Counted from the stretch's first letter, positions 52,309-62,232 are shown. The stretch: DNA of 64,000 bases from JAEUKH01 sp964447205 (GCA_964447205.1 CAYUSB010000025.1:1-64000), one strand, 5' to 3'. The notes: generated by a model not told the origin, from the sequence alone. Numbers and translations: made by a program.

Positions 52309-53841
52309 ATGAGTCTCAACCTCGCCACCCTGCTGCGCGAGACCGCGCGCACACACCCCGAGCGCCCGGCGGTCGTCGTCGGCGACGTCAGCATCCCCTA
52401 CGCCGCCCTCGACGCGATGGCCCGACGCTGCGCCGGGGCCCTGAAGTCTCTCGGGCTGCGGCCCGGACAGCACGTGGCCCTGCTCCTGCCCAACGTCCCG
52501 CAGTTCGTGGTCGCGTACTACGGGGCCCACTACGCGGCTCTCCCGGTGGTTCCGCTCAACGTGCTGCTGACGGCCGACGAGATCGCCTACCACCTCGACG
52601 ACTCCGACGCGGTGGCCCTCCTCGCCTGGGAAGGTTTCGCCCCGCAGGCCCAGGAGGCCTTCGGGCGCGTCGACGCGTGCAAACACCTCGTGGTGGTCAA
52701 GGCCGACCGGGCCGACCTCTCCGCCCCCGAAGGAGCCCTGAACTTCACCGCCCTCCTCGGGGCCGCCACCCCCGTGTCCGAGGCCCCTGCCACGATGCCC
52801 GACGACACCGCGGTGATCCTCTACACCTCGGGAACCACCGGGCGCCCCAAGGGGGCCGAGCTCACCCACTTCAACCTCTTCTTCAACGCCCGTTACACGG
52901 CCAACGACCTCCTGCCCCTGTCGGCCACGCACCACACGATGCTGGTCACCCTCCCCCTCTTCCACAGCTTCGGCCAGACCGTCCTGCAGAACGGCGGGAT
53001 CTCCGCCGGGGCCACCCTCGTCCTGCTGCCCCGCTTCGACCCCATGGCCGCCCTCGGGCTCTTGCAACGGCACGCGGTGACCCTCTTCGCGGGGGTTCCG
53101 ACGATGTACTTCGCCCTCTTGCATCACCCCGAGGCCGCGGGGGTGGCCCTGCCTGCGCTCAAATACTGCCTGGCCGGCGGATCGGCCATGCCCGTCGAGG
53201 TGATGGCGGCCTTCGACGCCCGGTACGGGGTCAACATCCTCGAAGGGTATGGGCTGTCGGAGACCTCGCCCGTGGCCAGCTTCAACCGCCTCGACCGGCC
53301 CAAAAAGCCCGGCTCCATCGGCCTCCCCATCTGGGGCGTGGAGTTTCAGCTCGAAGACGCCGAGGGCAAGGTCGTCACCGAGAACGGGGTCCCCGGAGAG
53401 GTCTGCATCCGCGGGCACAACGTGATGAAGGGGTACTACAAACGCCCCGAGGCGACGGCCGAGGCCATTCGGGACGGGTGGTTCCACAGCGGCGACATCG
53501 CCGTGCGCGACGAGGACGGGTACTACGCCATCGTCGACCGCAAGAAGGACATGATCATCCGCGGGGGGTTCAACGTGTACCCCCGGGAGATCGAGGAGGT
53601 CCTCTACGCCCACCCGGCCGTGATGGAGGCCGCGGTGATCGGGATTGCGCACCCGCGCCATGGGGAGGAGGTCAAGGCCGTGATCGCCCTCAAACCCGGG
53701 CACACGGCCACGGCCGAGGACATCGTGGCGTACTGCAAAGACCGCCTCGCGTCGTACAAGTACCCACGCGAGGTGGCCTTCCTGGAGGCCCTGCCCAAGG
53801 GGCCCACGGGCAAGATCCTCAAGCGGGCCCTGCGCGACTGA
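52309..53841 (+). CDS. fadD: Long-chain-fatty-acid CoA ligase
   Basis: ATG 52309 has GGAGG 8 nt upstream; the frame is open further 5' only through the inverted-repeat element. The 510 residues are an AMP-forming acyl-CoA synthetase: the P-loop-like YTSGTTGRPKGAELTH, LEGYGLSETSPV, WFHSGDIAVRDEDGY, and the C-terminal lysine in KGPTGKILKRAL. It activates fatty acids as CoA thioesters through an acyl-adenylate. The gene symbol is by family, not proven orthology. Confidence 0.92.
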   Translation: MSLNLATLLRETARTHPERPAVVVGDVSIPYAALDAMARRCAGALKSLGLRPGQHVALLLPNVPQFVVAYYGAHYAALPVVPLNVLLTADEIAYHLDDSDAVALLAWEGFAPQAQEAFGRVDACKHLVVVKADRADLSAPEGALNFTALLGAATPVSEAPATMPDDTAVILYTSGTTGRPKGAELTHFNLFFNARYTANDLLPLSATHHTMLVTLPLFHSFGQTVLQNGGISAGATLVLLPRFDPMAALGLLQRHAVTLFAGVPTMYFALLHHPEAAGVALPALKYCLAGGSAMPVEVMAAFDARYGVNILEGYGLSETSPVASFNRLDRPKKPGSIGLPIWGVEFQLEDAEGKVVTENGVPGEVCIRGHNVMKGYYKRPEATAEAIRDGWFHSGDIAVRDEDGYYAIVDRKKDMIIRGGFNVYPREIEEVLYAHPAVMEAAVIGIAHPRHGEEVKAVIALKPGHTATAEDIVAYCKDRLASYKYPREVAFLEALPKGPTGKILKRALRD

Positions 53842-54159
53842 GGGCCCCTTACCTCACGTCGACAACGGGCGGCAGGCTGCGGGCGACGAGGGGCGGGCTG
53901 CGAAACCGCAAGGGCGCAAGGGCCGCAAGGGGCGGAAGGGGCGGAGGGTTTTGTGGGGGGAGCATCGGCGTGATCCCCTCGACGTTTCGCTGGCGACCGC
54001 GCCCTCGTCCGCGGCGCATGTTTCCCGCGTCGGCCTTCGCCTGCCCGAGGCCCCCTACAACGTCCGGCCCTTGCGGCCCTTGCGCCCTTGCGGTTTCGCC
54101 GCCATTCGTTCCTGTCTACAGAGTTCGCGGGGCTGTCGAGCCCGGGCGTAGGGCGCGCC
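53842..54159. other. Gene-free spacer holding a long inverted repeat
   Basis: No gene is visible in this 318-bp stretch between the ligase and the RCC1 gene. Most of it is the 32-bp inverted-repeat element described separately. Confidence 0.5.
53900..54099. repeat. About 200-bp element with 32-bp perfect inverted repeats
   Basis: 53900-53931 (GCGAAACCGCAAGGGCGCAA...) is the exact reverse complement of 54068-54099. The arms contain the CGCAAGGG motif three times each. No coding capacity and no obvious flanking duplication were found. It resembles a MITE or large palindromic repeat. Confidence 0.7.
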
Positions 54160-56745
54160 TCAACAGCCGCCGCCGCCGCCGAGGTTGGCCACCGGGGTGG
54201 GGACGGTGCGTCGGGTGGTCGTCCCGTCGCCCACGTGGCCGTAGCCGTTGTAGCCCCAACATCGGGCCGCGCCGCTCGCCACGGCGCAGGTAGCCAGGTC
54301 GTAGCTATTCAGGGACGTGACCCCGCCGAGCATGGACACGGACACGGGGATCGGACTGGAGGTGACAGTGCCCGTTCCGAGCTGCCCCTGGGCGTTGCTC
54401 CCCCAGCACCGCATCGTGCCGTCGGCGAGCCGGACACACGCGTGCGAGCGCCCCGCGGCCCCCTCCACCGCCGTCGTGATGCCCGTCACGTCTCGCGGGG
54501 TCGACGCGTTGGTGAAGGTCCCGTTTCCGAGCTGTCCCTGATCGTTTTGGCCCCAGCAGCGCACCCCCCCGGCCGCGAGCACCGCGCAGGTGTGATACTT
54601 CCCCGCGAACAAACGCACCACCCCAACGCTCAAACCCGACACCGCCGCCGACCGAGCGCGCGTCGTGGTCGTTCCGTCGCCGAGGGCCCCGTAGTAGTTG
54701 TACCCCCAGCAGCGTGCGGCCCCCGTCGCGAGCAGGGCGCAGGTGTGATAGGCCCCTGCGACCACCTGCACGACCCCCGACGACAGATCGGTGAGGCTCA
54801 CCGGCGTCGAGCGGGAGGAGCTCCCCCCGTCTCCGAGCTGGCCGTAGGTGTTGTAGCCCCAACACCGTACGCCCCCGTTGACCACCGCACAGGTGTGATA
54901 GTGCCCCACGGCGAGGGAGGTCGCCCCGGAGGCGAACCCGCTCACCTGCGCCGGCGTCGCGCGGGAGGTGGTCGTGCCGTTGCCGACCTGACCGTACGTG
55001 TTGTTGCCCCAACACCAGACCGTGCCGTTGGCCAGGCGGGCGCAGTTGTGCTGATAGCCGCCCTGGACCTCGACCGCGTTGGACAGCCCCGTCACGTCGA
55101 CCGGAACGAGGCTGTTGGTGGTCGTCCCGTTGCCAAGCTGACCCATCTGGTTGCGCCCCCAGCAGCGTACGGCGCCACCCGACAACGCGGCGCATGCCCC
55201 ATCCTCATAACTGCCCACGGACACCACGGCCCCGACGCAGCCGCGGCAGGTGCCCGCCATGTTGACCGTCCCCGCGTTGCAGGGCGAACCCGCGACGCAC
55301 GCGGGCTGCCCGTCGGCCCCGCACGCGACGCAGGCCCCCGCGCTGGGGTTGAAGCGGTCGTTGCAAACGACCTCGCAGGTGCCCGCAGTGCAGCGGGCCG
55401 TCCCTTGGGTGGGCACGGGGCAGGCGGTGCAGGTCGGACCGCAGGCCGTGGCGTCGGTGGAGGTGTTGCGGCACACCCCCGCGCACGCGGCGAGGCCGCT
55501 GTTGCACTGGCCGCTGGCGCAGACCGGTTGGCCCGCGGCCCCGCAGGGAGCAGAACACCGACCGCCCATACACACCTGACCGCTCGGGCAGGCCACGGTG
55601 GCAAAACCCTGTCCGTCGGGGGCGCACACCTGCTGGGAAGTGGCGTTGGGGCAGGCCGTTCCCACGCTGCCCGGGGTGCACACCCAGGGGGTGCATACGC
55701 CCCCGCCCACGCAGGCCTGCATGGCCGGACAAGGGGACACGGCGTACCCGAGCCCGTCGGGGTTGCACACCCCCCGCGTGGTGGCGTCGGCGCACGCAAA
55801 CGTGCCCGGAACACACGCCCGCGCGACACACACCCCCCCGTTGCAGGTCTGGGCGCTGGCGCACGCCGTGGAGGTGTACCCGAGCCCATCGGGGTCGCAC
55901 ACCCGTCGGGTGTTGGCATCGAGGCAGGTGGCCGTCCCGGGGCTACACACGAGCGCCCGACAGGCCCCGGCCGCGGCGTCGCAGCCCTGCCCGGCCGGAC
56001 ACGGGGTGGCGGGCCCGAAGGCGAGCCCGGCCCCGTCGCAGGTCTGCACCGCGGCAGTGCCTGCGCAGCGGGTGCCGTTGGGGATACAACGATACGGAAC
56101 ACAGGCCCCGTCCGCGCACGACTGCCCCATGGGACACGGGCTCGGGGTGTACCCGAGGCCCTCGGCGTCGCAGGCCTCGACCCGGGTCGGGTCGCCCGTC
56201 ACACAGCGGCGGACCCCGGGAGTGCACGCCCGGTCGACGCAGGCCCCGTCGACGCACGACTGCTGGGTGGTGCAGGGCATCGCCACGTACCCCGTGCCCC
56301 GGGGGTTGCACACCTCCCGAACCCCGGCCACGCAACGAACGTCCGTCTCGATGCACTCCCGCGGAGCACAGCGCCCGCCCGCGGCGCAGTACTGGGTGCC
56401 CGCCATGCAGTCGGGGTCGCCCACGCACTCGACGCAGAGACCCTGGGCGGTGTCGCATACGAGGTTCATCGCGCTGCACTGCCGCGAGGAGGTGCAGGGG
56501 ACAGACCCGACATCGTCCGGGGAAGGGCCCGCGTCGTCCGGGGGAGAGACCGCGTCGTCCGGGGGAGAGCCCGTGTCGTCGGGGGCGTCGAGGGGGGCTC
56601 CGGCGTCGTCGTCGAGGGCTGCGTCGCCCGAAGAACCCCCGCGGCTGCGAGGCGGGGAGCATCCGGCCATGGCTGTCACCATCAACGCCCCCAGGAGCAC
56701 ACCCCGCCACGTAGTGGCCGCATCACGGCCCAGGCTCGCCCGCAT
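54160..56745 (-). CDS. RCC1-repeat lipoprotein with Cys-rich repeats
   Basis: The lipobox is TAMAGC. An Asp/Pro linker (about 33-80) is followed by about ten Cys-rich repeats of the type CxPGxxxC...GLGY...CPxxxxCxxGxCV (about 85-500). Then come seven RCC1/ATS1 blades marked by CAVLAAGGVRCWGQNDQGQLGNG-type motifs (about 515-850), and the protein ends Gly5-Cys. The RCC1 part folds as a propeller. It is probably displayed at the surface. The binding partner is unknown. The many paired Cys imply disulfides outside the cytoplasm. Confidence 0.85.
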   Translation of the reverse strand: MRASLGRDAATTWRGVLLGALMVTAMAGCSPPRSRGGSSGDAALDDDAGAPLDAPDDTGSPPDDAVSPPDDAGPSPDDVGSVPCTSSRQCSAMNLVCDTAQGLCVECVGDPDCMAGTQYCAAGGRCAPRECIETDVRCVAGVREVCNPRGTGYVAMPCTTQQSCVDGACVDRACTPGVRRCVTGDPTRVEACDAEGLGYTPSPCPMGQSCADGACVPYRCIPNGTRCAGTAAVQTCDGAGLAFGPATPCPAGQGCDAAAGACRALVCSPGTATCLDANTRRVCDPDGLGYTSTACASAQTCNGGVCVARACVPGTFACADATTRGVCNPDGLGYAVSPCPAMQACVGGGVCTPWVCTPGSVGTACPNATSQQVCAPDGQGFATVACPSGQVCMGGRCSAPCGAAGQPVCASGQCNSGLAACAGVCRNTSTDATACGPTCTACPVPTQGTARCTAGTCEVVCNDRFNPSAGACVACGADGQPACVAGSPCNAGTVNMAGTCRGCVGAVVSVGSYEDGACAALSGGAVRCWGRNQMGQLGNGTTTNSLVPVDVTGLSNAVEVQGGYQHNCARLANGTVWCWGNNTYGQVGNGTTTSRATPAQVSGFASGATSLAVGHYHTCAVVNGGVRCWGYNTYGQLGDGGSSSRSTPVSLTDLSSGVVQVVAGAYHTCALLATGAARCWGYNYYGALGDGTTTTRARSAAVSGLSVGVVRLFAGKYHTCAVLAAGGVRCWGQNDQGQLGNGTFTNASTPRDVTGITTAVEGAAGRSHACVRLADGTMRCWGSNAQGQLGTGTVTSSPIPVSVSMLGGVTSLNSYDLATCAVASGAARCWGYNGYGHVGDGTTTRRTVPTPVANLGGGGGC

Positions 56746-56877
56746 GATTCCTCCGTCAGTCTTAAGATTCGGGCGCGGACGCTAGCACCGCCCCGACCAT
56801 GGAGCGAACGAGCCGCAAAAGGCCCGGCGATTGCCCCCCAGCCCGGGAGTCTGCTACCCCTCGCCCCCATCATCTCC

Positions 56878-58212
56878 ATGCGCGTCATGAAATTTGGCGG
56901 AACCTCCGTCGGCGACCCCGCCCGCATCGTCACCCTCTGCGACATCGTTCGGGCCCAGGAGCACACCCACCCCGTGGTGGTGGTCTCGGCCGCGAGCCGG
57001 GTCACCGACATGCTCCTCAAGCTCGCCGCGTCGGCCGCGGGGGGGACCATCGAGCACCTCCCGGTCTTCGATCGGGTCCGGGGTCTGCTCGCGGCCTTCG
57101 ACCTGCCCCAAAGCCTCATCGACCCCGAGCTGGCCGGCCTCGCCGACGCCCTCCTCACCATCGGCCAGACCCGCCACGCCAGCCCCGAGCTGGTCGACCG
57201 CGTGGCCTCCTACGGCGAACGGATCTCGGCCCGCACCGTAGCCGCCGTCCTGCAAGCCCGGGGGGTGGCCGCGGTGGCCGTCGACGCCTTCGACGCGGGC
57301 ATGATCACCGACGACCAGTTTGGCGCCGCCGAGCCCCTCCCGAGCAGCGAGGCGGCCCTGCGCGCAGCCCTCGAGGCCCATCTGGCCGACGGGGTCATCC
57401 CGGTGGTGACGGGCTTCGTCGGCCGAACCCTCGACGGCCGCGTGACCACCCTCGGACGCGGGGGCAGCGACTACTCCGCGGCCCTGGTCGGAGCCGCCCT
57501 CGGAGCCGAAGAGATCGAGATCTGGACGGACGTCCCCGGGGTGATGTCGGCCGACCCGCGGGTCGTTCCCGAGGCCCAGACCATCGCCGCCCTGAGCTTC
57601 GCCGAGGCCGCCGAGCTGGCCTACTTCGGCGCGAAGGTCTTGCACCCCAAGACCATCCACCCTGCCGTACGCCGCGGGATCCCCGTTCGGGTCAAGAACA
57701 CCTTCGCCCCCGACCACCCCGGCACGGTCATCACGGCCGCCGGAGACGCCGAGGCCGAAGGGCCCCGGGCCATCGCCCACAAACGCGGGATCACCGTGGT
57801 GCACATCGAGAGCACCCGGATGCTCCTGGCCCACGGGTTTCTCGCCAACATCTTCGAGGTCTTCAAGAAACACGCGGTGGTGGTCGACCTCGTGGCCACC
57901 AGCGAGGTCAGCGTGAGCTGCACGGTCGATCGCGACGCGGGCCTCGACGCCGCCGTGGCCGAACTCCGGGCCTCAGGGACCGTCACCGTACGCCCTGGGG
58001 GGTGCCTCGTGTGTGTGGTGGCCGCCCGGCTCTTGACCGACCCGACGGTGTGCCCGCGGATCTTCGCGGCCCTCGGGCGGGCCGGGGTCGCGGTGAAGCT
58101 CCTGTCGATGGGGGCCAGCGCGGTCAACGTGGGCCTCGTGGTCCCGGATGAGCAGGGCGAGCTGGCCGTGCGGGCGTTGCACGCGGAGTTCTTCCCGGGA
58201 GTGGGGCAGTGA
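56878..58212 (+). CDS. lysC: Lysine-sensitive-type aspartate kinase
   Basis: ATG 56878 starts the catalytic motif (MRVMKFGGTSVGD). GRGGSDYSA and TDVPGVMSADPR follow. Two ACT domains occupy the C-terminal third (ITVVHIESTRMLLAHGFLANIFEVF; SVSCTVD). The 444-aa monofunctional form without homoserine dehydrogenase matches LysC. It phosphorylates L-aspartate as the first step to lysine/DAP and threonine, with feedback by binding at the ACT domains. The start of lysA overlaps its stop by GTGA. Confidence 0.95.
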   Translation: MRVMKFGGTSVGDPARIVTLCDIVRAQEHTHPVVVVSAASRVTDMLLKLAASAAGGTIEHLPVFDRVRGLLAAFDLPQSLIDPELAGLADALLTIGQTRHASPELVDRVASYGERISARTVAAVLQARGVAAVAVDAFDAGMITDDQFGAAEPLPSSEAALRAALEAHLADGVIPVVTGFVGRTLDGRVTTLGRGGSDYSAALVGAALGAEEIEIWTDVPGVMSADPRVVPEAQTIAALSFAEAAELAYFGAKVLHPKTIHPAVRRGIPVRVKNTFAPDHPGTVITAAGDAEAEGPRAIAHKRGITVVHIESTRMLLAHGFLANIFEVFKKHAVVVDLVATSEVSVSCTVDRDAGLDAAVAELRASGTVTVRPGGCLVCVVAARLLTDPTVCPRIFAALGRAGVAVKLLSMGASAVNVGLVVPDEQGELAVRALHAEFFPGVGQ

Positions 58213-59426
58213 CCCCCGCCTCGTGGCTCGGGCCCCGGCGTGCGGCCCGCCTCGCCGAACGCTACGGGACGCCCCTGTACGCCTACTCCGCCCGAGTCTT
58301 GCGCAACCGCTGCCGGGCCCTCGTGCGGGCCTTCCCCGGGGTCGCCCTGCGGTACGCGATGAAGGCCAACGCCAACCCGTCCCTCCTGCGGATGATCCGA
58401 ACCCAGGGCCTCGGGGTCGACACGGTGAGCGCCTGGGAGGTGGCCCTGGCCCGGGAGTGTGGGTTTCGGCCGCGGTCGATCGTGTACTCCGGGAGCAACC
58501 CCGCCGACGCGGAGCTGGAGGCCGTACACAAGGCCGGGGTGCTCATCAACCTCGACGCCCTGTCGTCCCTGCGGCGGTACGGCAAGATGTTTCGTGGAGC
58601 CCCGGTGTCGCTGCGGCTCAACCTCGACATCGGCGGGGGCCACCACCCGCATGTGATCACCGCCGGGCCCGACAGCAAGTTTGGCCTCAGCCCCGAGGAG
58701 CTTCCCGAGGCCCGGGCCCTCATCGCCCGGTTTGGCCTCAAGCTCGTGGGGTTGCACCAGCACATCGGCTCGGGGGTGTTCGACCTGGCCCTGTGGATGG
58801 AGGCCTTCGAGGCCCTCCTGGAGCTCGCCGCGGCCCTGCCCGGGGTCAACGTCCTCGATGCCGGGGGGGGCTTCGGGGTCCCCTATCGCCCCGAGGACAA
58901 CGCCCTCGACCTGCCCGTGTGGGGCCGGGCCATCGTGGGGCGCATGGCCCGCTTCAACGCCGACCGCAAGAAGAAGGCCCGCCTCGTGCTCGAACCGGGG
59001 CGCTTCGTGGTGTGCGAGGCGGGGGTTTTGCTGGCCCGGGTGACGACGGTGAAGCGCACCCGCGACCGGGTGTTTGTGGGGGTCGACAGCGGGATGCACC
59101 ACCTCGTGCGGCCGGCCATGTACCAGAGCTGGCACCCGGTGGTGACCTACCCCCGGCGCGAGGGTCCCGTCGAGCGGGTGTTCGTGGTGGGGCCCATCTG
59201 CGAGAGCGGCGACGTGCTGGCCGAGGAGCGGATGATGGTGGTTCCGCGCGAGGGCGATCTGGTGGTGGTGGGCAACGCGGGGGCGTACGGCTTCGCGATG
59301 GCGTCGCATTACAACCTCCGGGCCCGACCCGCGGAGGTGTTGGCCGACGGCGACCGGGTGCGTCTCATCCGGCAGCGCGAGAGCTACCGCGACGTGGTGC
59401 GCACCCGGGACGTGAAGGGGGGCTGA
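58209..59426 (+). CDS. lysA: Diaminopimelate decarboxylase
   Basis: GTG 58209 overlaps the lysC stop. YAMKANAN carries the PLP lysine (Lys52). HQHIGSG, DAGGGFGVPY, LEPGRFVV and VVGPICESGD supply the phosphate, substrate and dimer-active-site (Cys) elements of the fold-III PLP enzyme. It makes L-lysine from meso-diaminopimelate, the last pathway step. Together with lysC, the first and last pathway enzymes are translationally coupled. Confidence 0.95.
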   Translation: MTPASWLGPRRAARLAERYGTPLYAYSARVLRNRCRALVRAFPGVALRYAMKANANPSLLRMIRTQGLGVDTVSAWEVALARECGFRPRSIVYSGSNPADAELEAVHKAGVLINLDALSSLRRYGKMFRGAPVSLRLNLDIGGGHHPHVITAGPDSKFGLSPEELPEARALIARFGLKLVGLHQHIGSGVFDLALWMEAFEALLELAAALPGVNVLDAGGGFGVPYRPEDNALDLPVWGRAIVGRMARFNADRKKKARLVLEPGRFVVCEAGVLLARVTTVKRTRDRVFVGVDSGMHHLVRPAMYQSWHPVVTYPRREGPVERVFVVGPICESGDVLAEERMMVVPREGDLVVVGNAGAYGFAMASHYNLRARPAEVLADGDRVRLIRQRESYRDVVRTRDVKGG

Positions 59427-59495
59427 GCGGGGCTCCCGCGCACCGCGTCGTAGGGCGTCGCGGCCCGGCGGCGAGGCCGTGCTAACGTCGCGGGT

Positions 59496-60302
59496 ATGTC
59501 GTACCCGTTGCGCGCGCCGGGCCCGTTTCATGTCGACCAGCTACGTTCGGGCGACCCGTACGAGCTGTCCGAGGGTCACCCGATTCAATGCCTGCCGACG
59601 GGGGGCAACGGCACCGGCCCCAACCTCCGCGGTGGCTTTGTACTCGACAGCGACCCCGCGGCCCCACCCGCAGGCGTCGACGCGGGCATCGCGCTCTCGG
59701 ATGACACCCTGCGTGCGCCCGACGTGGCTGTGGGCATCGGCCCCGAGAAGCCGGGCTGGAGCACGACGGTGCCGCCCCTGGTGGTGGAGTACGCCGCCGA
59801 AGGGAAAGACCACGCAGACTTGCGCAAGAAGATTGACGAATTTCTCGCGGCGGGCACGCGGCTGGTGTGGGTGGTTCGGCTGGTCGGGCCGCGTCGTGTG
59901 GAGGTATACGAGCAGGGCAAGGCCATGCGCACCGTCCGCGCAGACGAGCACCTCGAAGCCCCCGGCGTGTTGAAGAATGCCGTCCCTGTCGACGCGCTCT
60001 TCGACCGCGATGCAGCCCACGAGGCCGCCCTGCGCAACCTCGTCCAGCGCAGGGGATACGACTCCTTCGAGGACGCCGTGCAGAAGAGCATCCAGCGCGG
60101 TCGCACGGAGGGCCTCCAGCAGGGCCTGCAGTTGGTACAACACCAGTTTGCGCGGCGTCTGGGGCGGCCGCTGACGGAGGGGGAGACCGCGACGCTGCTG
60201 GCCCGGTTCGACACCGTGGGGCCCGACCGCCTCGGCGACGTCGTGCTCGATCTCACCTCCGACGCGCTCGCAGACTGGCTCGCCGACCCCGACGCGCGGT
60301 AG
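59496..60302 (+). CDS. Uma2/DUF820-type PD-(D/E)xK endonuclease-fold protein
   Basis: This is a 268-aa protein with the Uma2-family layout: APDVAVGI, then PPLVVEYAAEGKDHADLRKKIDEFLAAGTRLVWVV. The Asp, Glu and downstream basic residues match the nuclease core. A C-terminal segment (FARRLGRPLTEGETATLLARFDTV) resembles DUF4351 tails that follow such domains. It is a putative nuclease, common in multicopy in cyanobacteria and myxobacteria, with an unknown role. It is a single gene. Confidence 0.78.
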   Translation: MSYPLRAPGPFHVDQLRSGDPYELSEGHPIQCLPTGGNGTGPNLRGGFVLDSDPAAPPAGVDAGIALSDDTLRAPDVAVGIGPEKPGWSTTVPPLVVEYAAEGKDHADLRKKIDEFLAAGTRLVWVVRLVGPRRVEVYEQGKAMRTVRADEHLEAPGVLKNAVPVDALFDRDAAHEAALRNLVQRRGYDSFEDAVQKSIQRGRTEGLQQGLQLVQHQFARRLGRPLTEGETATLLARFDTVGPDRLGDVVLDLTSDALADWLADPDAR

Positions 60303-60357
60303 CGCTCACACTACCGCGGCGAGGGCCTCCCGGGAGACGACCCGGAGACGCGGGGGC

Positions 60358-62034
60358 TCAGCCCGCGAGCTTCTCGGCGAAGAAGGCGTTGACCCGCGGG
60401 TCGTTGTAGCGGGCGTAGTCGATGGCGAAGGGGGTCACCTCGCTCACCCCGTCGCGGTGCAGCACGGTCAGGGCCATCGGGGTCACGTCCCGGTACGAGC
60501 TCTCCGGGGGCAGGTCGTCGTTGGTCTTGCCCCCCGACGAGAACAGCGTAAACAGCCGCGCCTGCGGGTCGTCGTAGACCACCCGGAAGCCCTCGTTGAT
60601 CTTCTCGTGGCCGCGCACCATGGCCCGCAGCCCGAGGTGCCCCATGAAGCGCTGAAACTGCTTGCGGCCGAAGGGAAACCGCGCGTTGGCGGCCTGCAGC
60701 TCGGCCGGCACGAAATCGGACGTGCTCGGGTCGCTCCAGAGCATCTGGAAGCGGATGTCGGGGTCGTTGAGGGAGTCGAGGTCGACCCACTTCTCCGCGA
60801 AGGTCTCGTCGCGGGGGATGCCCGCGTGCACAAACATCGTGCGGTCAAACACGAACGACGTAGGCAGGGCCTCGAAGAGCCTCATGTAGGTGGCGAAGAC
60901 GTTCTGTTGGGCGATGCCCTGGAGGGAGGTCATGGCCTCGGCGGGGCGCACGGGGGCGAGGACGCGGCCGTTGAGCTCGACGTAGTACTCGTGGTTTCCG
61001 CGCAGGAGGTAGACGTCTCCGGGGGCGGCGGTGAAGATCCGCATGGCCGCCCGGAGCACCCCGTTGTAGCTGAAGCGCCCGCGGTCGATGTAGTCGCCGA
61101 GGAGCACGAGCTTCATCGCGGGGTTGTGCGCGGGGTCGTCGTGGTGGGCCTGCACCTTGGCGAAGAAATCGGCCTGCATGAGGGCGGCCTTGAGGCACGA
61201 GTAGCACCCGTGCAGGTCGCCGATCACGAGGAGCTCGACGGGGGCGTCGTCGGGCATCAGGACGTGGACGTGGCCGTCGGCGAAGGAGGTCCCGGGGGCG
61301 TACGCGGAGAAGTCCTTGCGGCCCGCGAGCATCCCGGCCCCGTCGGCCCGTCGGGCCTCGAGGGTCTCCATCACCCGGCGGATGAGGGCGAGGTCTTCTT
61401 CGGCCTCTTCGGCGAAGGCCAGGGGGTCGCGGGAGAAGGCCCGCTCGTTGGCCCGGAGAAACGGGTGATCGCTCTGCTTGGGGACCCGCGCCCGCGGAGC
61501 CTCGACCAGCAGGCTCCCGACGTCGATGGGCTCGATGTGCTCGTCGTCGAGCTGCACCGGGGCGTGCAGGAGGGCCTCGATCTCATCGCGGAAGGCCTGC
61601 TCGGCCGGGTGGACCACCCCGTCGGCCTTGATCATGGCGTCGGCCACGCGGAGGAGTTGGGCCTGGCCGGTCTCGTCGAAGCGCTCGAAGAGCTCGAAGC
61701 ACCGCAGCTTGAGGCGGGCCGTGACGAAGGCGAGGGGGTCTTCGCCCTCGGCCACGGACTCGGTGAAGTACCCCGCCACCTCGGCGGCCACCATGGCGGC
61801 CACCTCGTGGAAGTGTTGGGTCCACTGCTGGATGGTCTCGGCGTAGGGGGTCAGGTCGTCGGAGCCCACGGCCTCGCGGGTGCGGTGCCGCACGAGGAGG
61901 TTGATGTGGTCGTGGACGTACTCCCGCTCGGACTCGTCGAAGTGGCCGTCGAGGTGGGCGATGGCGGTGAGGTAGTAGATGACCGCCTGCATCTCCTGCT
62001 CGGCGGTGTGCGGATCGGCGCTGAAGTTCAGCAT
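60358..62034 (-). CDS. TerB-like domain fused to a PPP-family Ser/Thr phosphatase
   Basis: ATG 62034 starts a helical N-domain (about 1-165, AIAHLDGHFDESEREYV ... ADAMIKADGVVHPAEQAF), with the two-half acidic pattern of TerB (metal-sensing tellurite-type) proteins. From about residue 275 is a metallophosphatase with GDLHGCYSCLK, GDYIDRG, RGNHE, HAGIP and RGHEKINEG, the PPP metal-binding signatures. It probably dephosphorylates proteins under control of a TerB sensor; the target is unknown. The frame is open upstream, but that part has no start support. Confidence 0.83.
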   Translation of the reverse strand: MLNFSADPHTAEQEMQAVIYYLTAIAHLDGHFDESEREYVHDHINLLVRHRTREAVGSDDLTPYAETIQQWTQHFHEVAAMVAAEVAGYFTESVAEGEDPLAFVTARLKLRCFELFERFDETGQAQLLRVADAMIKADGVVHPAEQAFRDEIEALLHAPVQLDDEHIEPIDVGSLLVEAPRARVPKQSDHPFLRANERAFSRDPLAFAEEAEEDLALIRRVMETLEARRADGAGMLAGRKDFSAYAPGTSFADGHVHVLMPDDAPVELLVIGDLHGCYSCLKAALMQADFFAKVQAHHDDPAHNPAMKLVLLGDYIDRGRFSYNGVLRAAMRIFTAAPGDVYLLRGNHEYYVELNGRVLAPVRPAEAMTSLQGIAQQNVFATYMRLFEALPTSFVFDRTMFVHAGIPRDETFAEKWVDLDSLNDPDIRFQMLWSDPSTSDFVPAELQAANARFPFGRKQFQRFMGHLGLRAMVRGHEKINEGFRVVYDDPQARLFTLFSSGGKTNDDLPPESSYRDVTPMALTVLHRDGVSEVTPFAIDYARYNDPRVNAFFAEKLAG

Positions 62035-62098
62035 GCGGGCGGAGGGTACCTCACCCGCCCGGCGGGGGGCTACGGGGCAATCAGGGTAGGCCCAGCAC

Positions 62099-62232
62099 CT
62101 ACAGCCGCGGCGAGGGCAGGGGCGTCCGCGTGAACCCGCCCGCCTCGCGCCGCACCCGCCACGCCCGGGCCTCGGTCCACCGCCCCCCCCGAGGGCCGCG
62201 ACCACACGCTCAAACTGCTCGAGCAGGTCCAT
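62099..62232 (-). pseudogene. Possible degenerate nucleotidyltransferase remnant
   Basis: ATG 62232 reads MDLLEQFERVVAAL, a common opening of small nucleotidyltransferase/antitoxin proteins. It then runs into eight C (plus strand 62183-62190). Dropping a base gives GRWTEARAWRVRREAGG and a stop at 62099-62101; without that the frame continues into the phosphatase. The middle of a normal family member is missing. It is a relic at best. Confidence 0.25.

Noticed and set aside
54088..56877. Upstream extension of lysC as one long plus-strand frame
   Set aside because: It is antisense to the RCC1 lipoprotein. The kinase motif begins right at ATG 56878.
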